IMG/VR virus record: IMGVR_UViG_3300036398_002581
Location: 1 to 64,000 of that record
Length of the DNA: 64,000 nt
From: a virus
Direction: 5' to 3' (one strand)
The notes beneath the pieces were generated by a model. The model made no database searches. It saw only the letters and a program-made list of their open reading frames with translations, and was not told the DNA's origin. The position numbers and the translations under genes are program-made. This document shows, piece after piece, positions 14,453 to 22,420 of this stretch (position 1 is the first letter of the stretch; the number at the start of each line of letters is the position of its first letter).

Positions 14453-15321
14453 GGCAGGATTGCGACGTACCTCGATCCGGGGTTCAGAAAGAGCTGGTAG
14501 CCGGCCCGCTGCATCGAGCGGTGCAGGAAGACATGCTCGCAGTCGCCGCCCTCGTAGGTGCCTGCCAGGAAAGCCTCCCGGCGATAGAGGCACAGGCCGC
14601 CGAACGCCGAGTTCATCGGGATCGGCGGAGTGCCGACGGGCGGCATGAACAGGTGGAACCACGCATGAAGCCGAAGGTCTTCCCAAAAATTCGGCCTCGC
14701 TGCCCAGGCGTCGTACTGGGCCGCTCCGTAGACCCCCGGCGACTCCTCCCGCATGAATAGCGAGCAGCTCGCCATCGCCCCCGGCTCGCGAAGACGGAGC
14801 GACGAACCGAGCATCTCGCAGAACCATCCGAGGCTATTCAAAACGCCGTCCACGCTGAAACCGCCGTGCGGGTCGGTGTCGAGCACCATGACATACCCGG
14901 CGTCGGACGCATGTCGCCGCACCCACTCCTGGCACTTGGTGCGGCACTTCGCCAGCCGAACCGTCCGCTCTGGCTCAAACCCTCGGGCGTCCTCGCCCCC
15001 CAGGCGGTCGTGCTCGACGGTGACCCACTGGCGTATCGCGAAGTCGTCGAGCACGTCGCCGGTCCCGTCGGTCGAGTCATTCTCGTAAACGTAGTAGACG
15101 CAGTCCCGCCACAGCCCCGCCAGCTCGTCCACGAGCCGCAGCGTGTTCTTCAAATGCGGCATCGAGTTCCTGGCGATGCTGACGATCGCCAGCTTCTGCC
15201 TGCGGGCCTCCACCCGACCGAATTCGATGTGCTCGCGGTAGCTGGCGAGGTAGTTGTCGCTAACAGACCACATGTCCTCGGGGCGTCTGATCGTCATGCT
15301 CGGGCTGTACTGGAGATTCAT
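14449..15321 (-). CDS. Glycosyltransferase (GT69/CAP59-like)
   Basis: 290 aa. IVSIARNSMPHLKNTLRLV, YYVYENDSTDGTGDVLDDF and VMVLDTDPHGGFSVDGV give the nucleotide-sugar fold with a DxD metal site (DTD). YENDSTDG is typical of CAP59-like mannosyltransferases. ATGA overlap with the next glycosyltransferase gene upstream. Together with neighbours it probably modifies virion or host surface glycans. Confidence 0.7.
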   Translation of the reverse strand: MNLQYSPSMTIRRPEDMWSVSDNYLASYREHIEFGRVEARRQKLAIVSIARNSMPHLKNTLRLVDELAGLWRDCVYYVYENDSTDGTGDVLDDFAIRQWVTVEHDRLGGEDARGFEPERTVRLAKCRTKCQEWVRRHASDAGYVMVLDTDPHGGFSVDGVLNSLGWFCEMLGSSLRLREPGAMASCSLFMREESPGVYGAAQYDAWAARPNFWEDLRLHAWFHLFMPPVGTPPIPMNSAFGGLCLYRREAFLAGTYEGGDCEHVFLHRSMQRAGYQLFLNPGSRYVAILP

Positions 15322-15938
15322 CGCAGAATTGCCTCCATGAGTGAGGCGCGGCGGTCGGGGAGCGTGGTGGCGTGAAAGAAGCGACAGCCGGCGAAACCCC
15401 TGGGGTCTCTGGCGTGCGGATTCCACTCATACGGCAACTCCGCCCAGGCCCGGCCCGCGGGAACCGACACGGGCGTGGCGTCGGGGTCGCCGCCGAGGGC
15501 CGCGATCAGCGCCGCCTGCTCCCACCAGCCGGAGGATCGGCGAAAGCTGTCAAGCGGCCAGAGGCTCTCGAGCAGTTTAACGGCCTCGGGCCGCGCGAGC
15601 CATACGCCGCAGTTCGGGACGGCTCCGTCTGCGGTGTGATGCACTACCAGCCCCATCGGAGCGTCGGCGGGCAGGTCGTCGAGGATGTCCTTGTCGTACT
15701 CGACCACGCCGACATCGGCGTCCAGCCAGAGCACGGCGTCGTAGCCGCCCTTCAGGAGCGACAGGATCAGCGGAATCTTGCCCCACGACACGGGCCGGCT
15801 CATGCTGCGGAACTGCTCGCCAGAAGGTACGAACAGATCGTACCCGTGCTCCTGGGCATACCTCGCAAACGTCGGCAGCACTGCGTCGAGTAGTTCGGCC
15901 ATCGGCCCCAGCCCGAATGTGGTGAGCGCCTTCTTCAT
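15318..15938 (-). CDS. Glycosyltransferase (GT34/GMA12-like)
   Basis: 206 aa. SWGKIPLILSLLKGGYDAVLWLDADVGVV is the GT34-type core with a WLDAD metal motif, and WWEQAALIAAL the acceptor helix. Start 15938 (ATGA overlap with the methyltransferase stop) is preferred to a GTG two codons earlier. Confidence 0.75.
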   Translation of the reverse strand: MKKALTTFGLGPMAELLDAVLPTFARYAQEHGYDLFVPSGEQFRSMSRPVSWGKIPLILSLLKGGYDAVLWLDADVGVVEYDKDILDDLPADAPMGLVVHHTADGAVPNCGVWLARPEAVKLLESLWPLDSFRRSSGWWEQAALIAALGGDPDATPVSVPAGRAWAELPYEWNPHARDPRGFAGCRFFHATTLPDRRASLMEAILR

Positions 15939-16456
15939 CTCCACCCCACGAACAGGGCGCGACCCTTGGAGTCAGTATCAATCCCGGTCGTGCTGAACTT
16001 CGCCGCCACCGCCGCCTGCATGGCGTCGTCAAGCTGCTCGAAGTCGTGGATCGCCAGGATGCTGCTCGTAATCTCGACGCAGCCCAGGTACTCGAGGAAC
16101 GCCGCCGGCCCGTGGACCGCGTCATGAAACACAAGGTCGAATTGCCCCGGATGACACTGAGCCAGATAGGACGCGGCGTCCACGGTAACCGGGCTGATGT
16201 TCGTGATCCCGAGGCTCGCCCAGTAGGTCGATCGCATCGCCTCGGCCACGGTGTCTGACAGGTCAACCGCCGTGATCGCAGACTCCGGCGAAGCCAGGGC
16301 CATCGCCGCGGCCGACAGCCCCCTATGGCTGCCCAGCTCGAGGATTCGCCACTGCTTGCCTTCGACGGCCTCGCACAGCATGCGGATATGCCGCCGGTCG
16401 GTGGTCATCGGGTGCGAGTCATCGATGGACTCGACGAATTCACGCCAATCGCTCAC
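15935..16456 (-). CDS. Class I SAM methyltransferase (Methyltransf_24-like)
   Basis: 173 aa. GTG start overlapping the VRR-NUC stop (GTGA). SAM motif I is RILELGSHRGLSAAAMA, motif II ITAVDLS, then FDLVFHDAVHG and ILAIHDFEQLDDAM. Resembles sugar or peptide O-methyltransferases often clustered with glycosyltransferases. Likely decorates a glycan made by the neighbours. Confidence 0.75.
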   Translation of the reverse strand: MSDWREFVESIDDSHPMTTDRRHIRMLCEAVEGKQWRILELGSHRGLSAAAMALASPESAITAVDLSDTVAEAMRSTYWASLGITNISPVTVDAASYLAQCHPGQFDLVFHDAVHGPAAFLEYLGCVEITSSILAIHDFEQLDDAMQAAVAAKFSTTGIDTDSKGRALFVGWR

Positions 16457-16746
16457 GATACGTTCTCCAGAAAATGCCTCGCCTCGGCCGCCGAGGTCAC
16501 GACGGCCACCGGGCATCCTGCCGCCGAGAGTTCACGCATTCTGTGGAGCTGGATTTTCGTCGGCTCTTCGCCTGGGCGTTTGCACTCAAGCCAGAACGCG
16601 CGGCCGTTCTTGACCATGAGCACGTCAGGGACGCCGGCCATCGAATAGGCGTTCCCGTGGAACTTCGTCGCCCAGAAGCCCAAGGCTCTTCCTTGAGCCA
16701 TGACATTTGCAACGATGGTTTTCTCCAGGGGAGCTTTCCGTTGCAT
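16453..16746 (-). CDS. VRR-NUC domain nuclease
   Basis: 97 aa. Motif order fits VRR-NUC: an N-terminal helix, GVPDVLMVKNGRAFWLECK (active-site Asp, Glu, Lys), Q-R-Mxxxx-GxPVAVV. These PD-(D/E)XK enzymes cut branched or flap DNA. Begins directly below a promoter whose -10 box is six bases from the ATG. Confidence 0.85.
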   Translation of the reverse strand: MQRKAPLEKTIVANVMAQGRALGFWATKFHGNAYSMAGVPDVLMVKNGRAFWLECKRPGEEPTKIQLHRMRELSAAGCPVAVVTSAAEARHFLENVS

Positions 16747-16752
16747 CCCCTG

Positions 16753-16781
16753 ATTGTCTGCTACAGAAGCCTTACGGTCAA
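16753..16781 (-). promoter_or_regulatory. Promoter TTGACC-17-GACAAT, leaderless placement
   Basis: On the minus strand -35 TTGACC (16781-16776), 17-base spacer, -10 GACAAT (16758-16753), then six bases (CAGGGG) and ATG. Transcription starting about seven bases after the -10 would begin at the start codon. It overlaps the end of the upstream HTH gene. Confidence 0.6.
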
Positions 16782-17113
16782 GACGAAAACATGTACTGTT
16801 CGCGGTGGAAGTAGAAGTGCGGCACCTCGACGGGGTTGCTGCGATAGCCGACGAGCCGAGACCTACGCTCCTCGGGCGTCCACGTTGCGCGGATGGCGGC
16901 GGATCGCTCGGCTATCTCCTCGGGGGTCGGGTCCGGGGTCTCTGTGCTCCTGGCGGCAGTGAACTGCGGCGGTCGTAGCCCCAGGCGATGCTTGCGGACG
17001 AGGTTGTAGAGGTGTCCGCGGGTGCAGCCGAGCTGCTCGCAAATCTGGTCGCTCTTCATCTCGCTCTTCCAGAGATGCGTCAGGTACTTGAGATCGATGG
17101 GCGGGCAGTGCAT
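16778..17113 (-). CDS. GcrA-like HTH protein, 111 aa
   Basis: Start 17113 with AAGGAGGATTCC upstream. N-terminal HTH (YLTHLWKSEMKSDQICEQLGCTRGHLYNLVRKHRLG) spans residues about 9-45 and resembles GcrA: a short helix, 'S-xQI-xxxLG' recognition helix, then a linker and IRATWTPEERRSRLVG. Paralogue of 14027-14452. Likely a transcription regulator. Confidence 0.65.
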   Translation of the reverse strand: MHCPPIDLKYLTHLWKSEMKSDQICEQLGCTRGHLYNLVRKHRLGLRPPQFTAARSTETPDPTPEEIAERSAAIRATWTPEERRSRLVGYRSNPVEVPHFYFHREQYMFSS

Positions 17114-17150
17114 GGAATCCTCCTTGAAGTGATGAGTAAAACAGCCAGCA

Positions 17151-17855
17151 TCATTGCTCGACCCATGCCAGGGTCCACCGCGACGTGCTGGAATCGTCGC
17201 CGGCCCAGAGTTCGTTGTATTGTTCTCGCTCCCATATTTCTGGCGTGTTGTGTTCGCCCATGTCGCGGCCGATGTTTTGCGTGCGGGCCAGCGTTGGGCG
17301 AATTTCATAGCGGTCGCCTCGCGTCTGCGTGTTCTGGATGACATCCCATGTAACTTCGCCCCCGACGGGCCACGCCTCGCGCATCTCGGCCCACCTGTCG
17401 GCCCATGTCGCCCAGCCCCAGGGCGTGAACCATCTGTGAGCGTCGGCACCGTCTGGCAATCCGTTGGCGGTGTTATACGCGGTCACAGAGAAGACGCGGT
17501 CGTTGTTGCCGAACTGCCTCGCCCACTCAAACCACAGGAGGCAATCCCTGGCTGGCGGCGTGTCGTCCTCGAGGTGGATGTGGTAGTCGCTCTGCGAGAA
17601 ACCGATGTCCAAGGCTGCGAATATCGCCCCGTTGCAGCCGAGCTTGGCTGCCGGGAATCCGATGCTCCACCCCTCGCTCGCATACTCCGACGCCACTGCC
17701 AGCGTCTCGTCGCACCCCAGGTCTACTATGACAGTGACGACGTACTCTTCGACGCCGTGGCACCGCTTCAGGGATTCAAGCGTTCGTCGCGTATACGCTG
17801 GCCTGCGGCAGGCGGTGACCGTGACTGTTTTTGTGTGCCTCTGCCGCTCGCTCAC
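17151..17855 (-). CDS. Glycosyltransferase (GT13/GT2-like)
   Basis: 234 aa. GTG start overlapping the upstream stop. VTVTACRRPAYTRRTLESL and YHIHLEDDTPPARDCLLWF give the fold and an EDD metal motif as in GNT-I-like transferases. The third glycosyltransferase in this block. TPWGWATWADRW may be the acceptor-binding part. Confidence 0.65.
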   Translation of the reverse strand: MSERQRHTKTVTVTACRRPAYTRRTLESLKRCHGVEEYVVTVIVDLGCDETLAVASEYASEGWSIGFPAAKLGCNGAIFAALDIGFSQSDYHIHLEDDTPPARDCLLWFEWARQFGNNDRVFSVTAYNTANGLPDGADAHRWFTPWGWATWADRWAEMREAWPVGGEVTWDVIQNTQTRGDRYEIRPTLARTQNIGRDMGEHNTPEIWEREQYNELWAGDDSSTSRWTLAWVEQ

Positions 17856-18139
17856 TTCAGTCGCTCCAACAGCTTGCGGAGCGTGGCGGCTGTCTGGTCG
17901 TCTGGCACATAAGCCGTCCGCAGCCGCGCCTCGGCGCGATAGATCGCCTCCCGCTCCTCGTCCGTTAGCCGCAGGCGGGCGATCTCGTCGCGGGCAGCGG
18001 ACGTGCAGGCGCGCTGCACCTCAATCTCGGTCGCCGCCGCCTCGAACGTCGTGCCGCAGTGAGCGAGGTGCAGGCCACGCCAATGGCGGAGGCGGGAAAC
18101 AATGTCGCCCTCGTAGGCGGCTGGATCGATGGTGTTCAC
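17852..18139 (-). CDS. Hypothetical protein with EEREA/LLERLK module
   Basis: 95 aa. GTG start overlapping the upstream TGA. Residues about 55-95 (IARLRLTDEEREAIYRAE ... LRKLLERLK) repeat the C-terminal module of the next protein upstream (18136-19038). Helical, function unknown. Confidence 0.55.
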   Translation of the reverse strand: MNTIDPAAYEGDIVSRLRHWRGLHLAHCGTTFEAAATEIEVQRACTSAARDEIARLRLTDEEREAIYRAEARLRTAYVPDDQTAATLRKLLERLK

Positions 18140-19038
18140 TTCAGCCTCTCCAGCAGCGAGCGGAGCTTGGCTAGGCTTTTGTCCAATAGCTCGTGAGCTG
18201 CTGTTTCTTCTGGGTGGTGCTGGGCTCTTTGGGCCTGTACGCACTGAGTGGCTACCTCCACCGCCTCCCGCTCCTCGGCGGTGAGCGTGGGCGAGCGGAG
18301 CCGCATAATCTCATCCGCCATCGCATTCGCATACTTCACGCCGCACCCAGCCTCGTCTGCGGGCCACGTTGGCGTCAGCCCCGTGCGTTCCCATGCTGCT
18401 TCAATTGCGATCTCGTCTTCAGCCCGCAGCACTGGGAGCGCATAGAGCGGGGCGACAAACCAACCCCACTCTCTGGCGGCAGCTTCGGCATGTTCCTTCA
18501 GCAAGTAGACCGCAGAACTTTCGCTGCCATCAGCGGCAACGGCGAGCCATGCGGCTGGAGCAACCGTACCCTCGCCCTGCACACTACCCTCGCCGGGTGT
18601 AGCGTCCCGACTCATAGTAGTGTTCGTGCGTTTTTCGTCGCTTTCCTCGTATGACTGGTTCTCCCATTCAGGTCGCAGTCTGATCAGCAACGACCGCAGG
18701 ATGCCGTAGTCGTCCATGCTGGCGATGCGTCCCTCCTCGACGACGAACTCCAAGGCGTCGATCTCTGCCTTGCTGGGTGTACTGCCGGTGCCATCTGCGT
18801 CCTTCGGGGTTCCCCCGTCGTTTGTGGCTTTCGCTTTCGGCGCAGCGTCATGATTTGTTCGCTCCCGCTCGCGGAGCATGGCGTCGGCATAGGTCGCTGC
18901 TATGCGAACGTATTGGCTCATCGCCTGTTCTGGCGCGATGGAGCGTGAAAGCAGCCCCGTCAGCGCCGCAGCGGCGAACGTGTCGCGGAGATCAACACGA
19001 TCCGGCGATATGTCGCTTTTTGTGCGTTGTTGCGTCAT
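18136..19038 (-). CDS. Hypothetical protein, 300 aa
   Basis: N-terminus SPDRVDLRDTFAAAALTGLL matches a short module common in phage proteins of unknown role, then a long acidic/Ser-rich region and a C-terminal LTAEEREAVEVATQC ... LRSLLERLK helix shared with the neighbour. Possibly a multi-module regulatory or scaffold protein. Confidence 0.5.
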   Translation of the reverse strand: MTQQRTKSDISPDRVDLRDTFAAAALTGLLSRSIAPEQAMSQYVRIAATYADAMLRERERTNHDAAPKAKATNDGGTPKDADGTGSTPSKAEIDALEFVVEEGRIASMDDYGILRSLLIRLRPEWENQSYEESDEKRTNTTMSRDATPGEGSVQGEGTVAPAAWLAVAADGSESSAVYLLKEHAEAAAREWGWFVAPLYALPVLRAEDEIAIEAAWERTGLTPTWPADEAGCGVKYANAMADEIMRLRSPTLTAEEREAVEVATQCVQAQRAQHHPEETAAHELLDKSLAKLRSLLERLK

Positions 19039-19463
19039 GTCACCTCCGGTGGCTCGGGAAGTGGCATCCAGTGCGTAATCTGCGAGAGCGTTGGGTTGAG
19101 TCTTGGCAAGCCTGAGTCAGGCTCTGTGATCCAACTGACAACGTCAACGTAACGGCGACCATTGACCTCGCGAGCGGCCAGTACCCGCGACATAGTCGGC
19201 TCTCCGTCGGCGATTGATCGCCAGCCCCCACGCTCTGTCTCGTCGCCCTCGTTCATGGCGCGGTCTGCCTCGTCTGGGCAGAACGACTCCTTCGCGTATT
19301 TAAGGTCGACGACGTTGGGGTAGTGCCGCAAGAGTCTCCTCGCCTCGTCGCGAACGGCCGCCGGGATTCGCTTGATCCCGTTCGCGATGTACGGCGTCGA
19401 CAGACGATAGAGAAACTCTCTCACGTTGAGGACGGCTCGAGTACGCTCGCAAGGGAGAGTCAT
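19035..19463 (-). CDS. BPSL0761-like plus DUF551 protein
   Basis: 142 aa, start 19463 by ATGA overlap. N-terminal half (RTRAVLNVREFLYRL ... RRLLRHYPNV) matches the BPSL0761 family. The C-terminus (VLAAREVNGRRYVDVV ... ITHWMPLPEPP) is DUF551. Both are phage-associated domains of unknown function, fused here. Confidence 0.65.
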   Translation of the reverse strand: MTLPCERTRAVLNVREFLYRLSTPYIANGIKRIPAAVRDEARRLLRHYPNVVDLKYAKESFCPDEADRAMNEGDETERGGWRSIADGEPTMSRVLAAREVNGRRYVDVVSWITEPDSGLPRLNPTLSQITHWMPLPEPPEVT

Positions 19464-19828
19464 TTGCGGCACCCATCGCACAGCGTCGAAATCCACCCGC
19501 GATCATTCGGCCGCCCCGGCCTGCCGCACCGCTCGCAGGTCATGGCAGACATGGCCTCGGCCATCGAGACAACGCCGTTGCAGAACGAGTCGCCTCCGCA
19601 GTGATAGAGTCGCAGGGTGCCGTACTTCTCCTTTACCTGCGTGAAGGAGAATGTCTGCTCGCCAGCGTATTCCTCGTGGGCCGCGATTCGGTTGCACGCG
19701 GCCCGCAGAATGTCATACCACCCGTCGCCGCACTCGCAGCCGAATGCCATGCAACTCCCCTTCTGTTCGCGATTCGCGAACAGCGAACGGAAGTCTTCGT
19801 AGAGCTTCTGCTCAAGCTCGGGGCTCAC
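19460..19828 (-). CDS. Conserved phage Cys-rich protein, 122 aa
   Basis: GTG start overlapping the upstream stop (GTGA). CECGDGWYDILRAAC, FSFTQVKEKYGTLRLY and a C-terminal CERCGRP ... CDGC pair. The QVKEKYGTLR block recurs in many phage proteins of unknown function. Probably binds zinc. Confidence 0.6.
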   Translation of the reverse strand: MSPELEQKLYEDFRSLFANREQKGSCMAFGCECGDGWYDILRAACNRIAAHEEYAGEQTFSFTQVKEKYGTLRLYHCGGDSFCNGVVSMAEAMSAMTCERCGRPGRPNDRGWISTLCDGCRK

Positions 19829-20028
19829 TGCCTCTTCTCCATCTCATTGCACCGAGTGTCCAGAGTCGCGTTCACGTCGCGGAGCGCGGTAATGAGCAGC
19901 CGCTGCTGCTGGTTTTCGATGTAACAGGACTTACACAGGCTCTCGAGGTGAGCGGCCTCTCGCTTTGCCTGGGCCAGCTTGGCCTCAATCGCACGAATTC
20001 GTTGTCTTCCGAACAACCAGTCGAACAT
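19825..20028 (-). CDS. Coiled-coil protein, 67 aa
   Basis: Mostly one long charged helix (RAIEAKLAQAKREAAHLESL). Starts with MFDWLFGR. Start overlaps the upstream TAA by one base. Confidence 0.5.
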   Translation of the reverse strand: MFDWLFGRQRIRAIEAKLAQAKREAAHLESLCKSCYIENQQQRLLITALRDVNATLDTRCNEMEKRQ

Positions 20029-20246
20029 TACTTCCCCTTTCTCTTCATAGGTTGAAACCGCAGCGGCGCGGGATACGTTCTCGTGCCGATGACGATGTCG
20101 CCGTTGACGAACTTGAGACTGCCGTTCTCCTTGATGTACTGTCGCACCTCGCCCGTCTCAGTGTCGGCCCAGATGCCGCACAGAATCTCGCCGCCGTCGG
20201 CGTCAAAAAGTTTTCCAGGGCCGTGTGTCTTTACGTCGAGGATCAC
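20028..20246 (-). CDS. Hypothetical protein, 72 aa
   Basis: GTG start in a GTGA overlap with the MazG-like gene. Beta-rich (VILDVKTHGPGKLFDADGGE, then a strand at IVIGTRTYP), ends in a basic tail. No family recognised. Confidence 0.5.
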   Translation of the reverse strand: MILDVKTHGPGKLFDADGGEILCGIWADTETGEVRQYIKENGSLKFVNGDIVIGTRTYPAPLRFQPMKRKGK

Positions 20247-20704
20247 GACTGCTCCTCCTTGCAAAACACGCCCTCGGGCGTCAGCGTGCCCCTGCGATCC
20301 TTGATCTCGCCGTAGGCCGACTCCAGGCAGCCGTAGAGGCTCACGCCCTGCAAGGCCGAGTAGATGACGAGCGTCACGATCACGTCGCCGACGCCGTCCA
20401 CGATGCCCTCGCGGTCGTTCTTGAGCGTGGCGTCAGCAAGCTCGCCAAGCTCGCTCACGGTCTTCATGAGCTGGGCCTGCGGCGTGCTGTTGGGGATGAT
20501 CTGGCGGTCCCTGGCCCACTGCTCGACCTTGCCGATCAAGTCGGCGTAAGAGCCGAAATTCAGGCGGTCGACCTCGTCGGCCGCCCGCAGGAGAGCCGCG
20601 GCCTGCTGCCGCTGGGTCTCGTCGGCGGCCTTGAGCCGATCGGCCAAGTCCTCGCCGACCTTGTAGGCCGCAATGACGCGAAGCTCGTCTGAAAAACTAC
20701 CCAT
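20243..20704 (-). CDS. MazG-like nucleotide pyrophosphohydrolase
   Basis: 153 aa. VEQWARDRQIIPNSTP, QLMKTVSELGELADATLK (ExxE metal helix) and DGVGDVIVTLVIYSALQG (second acidic helix, ExxD-type) match the phage MazG-like family. Such enzymes hydrolyse NTPs/dNTPs or alarmone-related nucleotides and can shift the host nucleotide pool. Confidence 0.85.
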   Translation of the reverse strand: MGSFSDELRVIAAYKVGEDLADRLKAADETQRQQAAALLRAADEVDRLNFGSYADLIGKVEQWARDRQIIPNSTPQAQLMKTVSELGELADATLKNDREGIVDGVGDVIVTLVIYSALQGVSLYGCLESAYGEIKDRRGTLTPEGVFCKEEQS

Positions 20705-20897
20705 GTGTCCATGCCTGAATGACGTGGTGATGTCTCATGATCTGACGCACGCTGTACCCGTCGAATACCTCGTCTCGCACATAGAGATGAATCACTGCGC
20801 CGGCCGCCAGCGGCATCGCCTCACAGGTCTCCTGCACCGGACGGATCGCGCCGTCCAGAGGGCCGCCGACAAACTCGACTCGGATGAATTCCGTCAT
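20697..20897 (-). CDS. Small phage protein, 66 aa
   Basis: Start 20897. VEFVGGPLDGAIRPV is a block common in small phage proteins of unknown function. Overlaps the MazG-like start. Preceded by a strong inverted repeat. Confidence 0.55.
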   Translation of the reverse strand: MTEFIRVEFVGGPLDGAIRPVQETCEAMPLAAGAVIHLYVRDEVFDGYSVRQIMRHHHVIQAWTHG

Positions 20898-20910
20898 CTC
20901 TGGTCTCCAG

Positions 20911-20950
20911 GCCATCGGGGGCGGCGGAAGGAGTCGCCGCCCCCGATGGC
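20911..20950. repeat. 16-bp perfect inverted repeat, 8-base loop
   Basis: GCCATCGGGGGCGGCG and its exact reverse complement around GAAGGAGT. It lies between the secreted-protein gene ending at 20965 and the gene starting at 20897. On the minus strand the loop is ACTCCTTC, complementary to a Shine-Dalgarno sequence. No U-tract follows. It may terminate, process or protect the transcript. Confidence 0.75.
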
Positions 20951-20964
20951 ACCGGCTGGGAGTA

Positions 20965-21288
20965 TCAGTTGCTATACCGGAGGACGGCGAACCAGCCGCG
21001 GCGAGCCGGCGACCATGCAACGCCTCGCTCAACGATCCGATAGCGGCCACGCATGGCCTCGTTGTAGAAACATGCCGACTTCTCTGCCTCGAGCGGGCTG
21101 ACGGTCGAGAAGCCTATGCCCTCTCGACGGCCCCCGAGCACGCGGCAGTGTTTCAGCAAGCCCGTGCGTGCGCATTCGTCGGCCGTCTGCTGGGCACTGA
21201 CCACGGTCGTCGTGGTAACGACCACGTTCTGGGCGCTGGCGATAGTGGTCACGCACGCCAGAGCGAAAGCAAACAAAAACAGTCTCAT
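20965..21288 (-). CDS. Secreted protein, 107 aa
   Basis: Sec signal peptide MRLFLFAFALACVTTIASA followed by QN. The mature part has a Thr/Val stretch, two Cys, and WFAVLRYS at the end. It has its own strong promoter (21327-21355), and the CGGAGGATTCGAC site. Exported to the periplasm or medium; function unknown. Confidence 0.65.
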   Translation of the reverse strand: MRLFLFAFALACVTTIASAQNVVVTTTTVVSAQQTADECARTGLLKHCRVLGGRREGIGFSTVSPLEAEKSACFYNEAMRGRYRIVERGVAWSPARRGWFAVLRYSN

Positions 21289-21326
21289 GTCGAATCCTCC
21301 GTGAAAAAAGAAACTGAACCGGCCGC

Positions 21327-21355
21327 ATTGTCTGGACCGGGAGCCTATGTGTCAA
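21327..21355 (-). promoter_or_regulatory. Promoter TTGACA-17-GACAAT
   Basis: A full consensus -35 TTGACA (21355-21350), 17-base spacer, -10 GACAAT (21332-21327), 39 bases before the ATG of the secreted protein at 21288. The -35 lies inside the end of the preceding gene. Confidence 0.7.
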
Positions 21356-21563
21356 GATCGTCTTCCATCCCGCCCAGAAACTTACGCATCTCGTGAGCGT
21401 AGACCTCCATAGACTCTTTGAGAAGAAACGCGGCGGTCGCCAGCCCGTGGGCGTTGACGGCCTTCGCGGCCCTCCCGAGAGTCTCGATCATGGGCATCGT
21501 CGCGACCAGCTTGTCTACCTGCACCGTCGCAGCGGCAACCATGATTCGCTCCTCGGGAGTCAT
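21345..21563 (-). CDS. Hypothetical helical protein, 72 aa
   Basis: Helical and Ala-rich (IETLGRAAKAVNAHGLATAA). Start just after the XF1762-like stop. No family recognised. Confidence 0.5.
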   Translation of the reverse strand: MTPEERIMVAAATVQVDKLVATMPMIETLGRAAKAVNAHGLATAAFLLKESMEVYAHEMRKFLGGMEDDLDT

Positions 21564-22019
21564 TCAACTAGCCTCCCAGAGAAACTTCTTTTGAAGGGGG
21601 TGCTTGTCGACGCGAGGACGAGACGGCATATTCCAGCTCCCCCCCCCCCTCTTACCAATTAGCTTCCATCCGCTCGCCTTGAGCGTCGTACCAGACTCCG
21701 ACTCAAGGATGTAGGTGATGAGCTTCCCGTACCCCAGAGCCTTCGCGGCCCTCCAGGCAGCTCCATAGAGGCAACTGCAAGCATTCGGGCAGCCGTCGCT
21801 AGCGAGCCGCGTGACTTCCAGCGTCAGCCCGTTGTCAAGATGCCGTGACACAGGTCTTCCTACCATGCACACAGCGCGAACAGAGCCACCCTCGTCTGCG
21901 ACGGCCAGAGAGAACTTGTGCCCTACTGGCGGCTTGTGATGTCGATGATGTCTCGCGACGAAAGCACACGCCTCGTCGAAGTCGCATGGCACAACGGTAA
22001 GGCGAGGCTGAGATGTCAT
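21564..22019 (-). CDS. XF1762-like (GNAT-related) protein
   Basis: 151 aa, start 22019 by ATGA overlap. VARHHRHHKPPVGHKFSL, AVCMVGRPVSRHLDNG, LEVTRLASDGCPNACS and LITYILESESGTTLKASGW match the XF1762/Mom-related family. Members resemble Mu Mom, a DNA-modifying acetyltransferase fold. DNA modification against host restriction is a possible role (inference). Preceded by a GNAT gene. Confidence 0.75.
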   Translation of the reverse strand: MTSQPRLTVVPCDFDEACAFVARHHRHHKPPVGHKFSLAVADEGGSVRAVCMVGRPVSRHLDNGLTLEVTRLASDGCPNACSCLYGAAWRAAKALGYGKLITYILESESGTTLKASGWKLIGKRGGGSWNMPSRPRVDKHPLQKKFLWEAS

Positions 22020-22420
22020 GCCCCAGCCTCTTTCCATGTCCCGTCGGGCTTCAGGTCGAATAGCGAATACTGGATGTCCAGGCGTCTCGCCAGCTTTGCC
22101 ATCGTCGGGCTGAAAACAGCAACCTTGTCGTGATCTCGGTAGACCCCCTCGGTCAGGAGGCCGGCAACACACAGGGTCGCCACGCCGCGGCGGCGGTAGG
22201 CCGTCGCCACGAACGCCTCGATCGTCGGACGCTCCTGCCAAATCTCAGACCTCGCCCAGCCGATGACCTCGCCTTGATCCAGGCAGATGGCGATCGTGCC
22301 GGCAGGCTCGCCTTCAAGCAGGGCTCGCTGGAAGTCGCTCCCAGGCCGCGTCAGGTGGTCGGCGATGAACCGCTTCTCGGAGCGGCGCAGACGGGAGGTC
22401 TTGAGGATGAAGAGTTCCAT
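22016..22420 (-). CDS. GNAT-family acetyltransferase
   Basis: 134 aa. VIGWARSEIWQERPTIEAFVATAYRRRGVATLC gives the acetyl-CoA binding R/Q-x-x-G-x-A loop (YRRRGVA). One-base TAATG overlap. Next to XF1762-like; the pair could act on one substrate. Confidence 0.75.
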   Translation of the reverse strand: MELFILKTSRLRRSEKRFIADHLTRPGSDFQRALLEGEPAGTIAICLDQGEVIGWARSEIWQERPTIEAFVATAYRRRGVATLCVAGLLTEGVYRDHDKVAVFSPTMAKLARRLDIQYSLFDLKPDGTWKEAGA

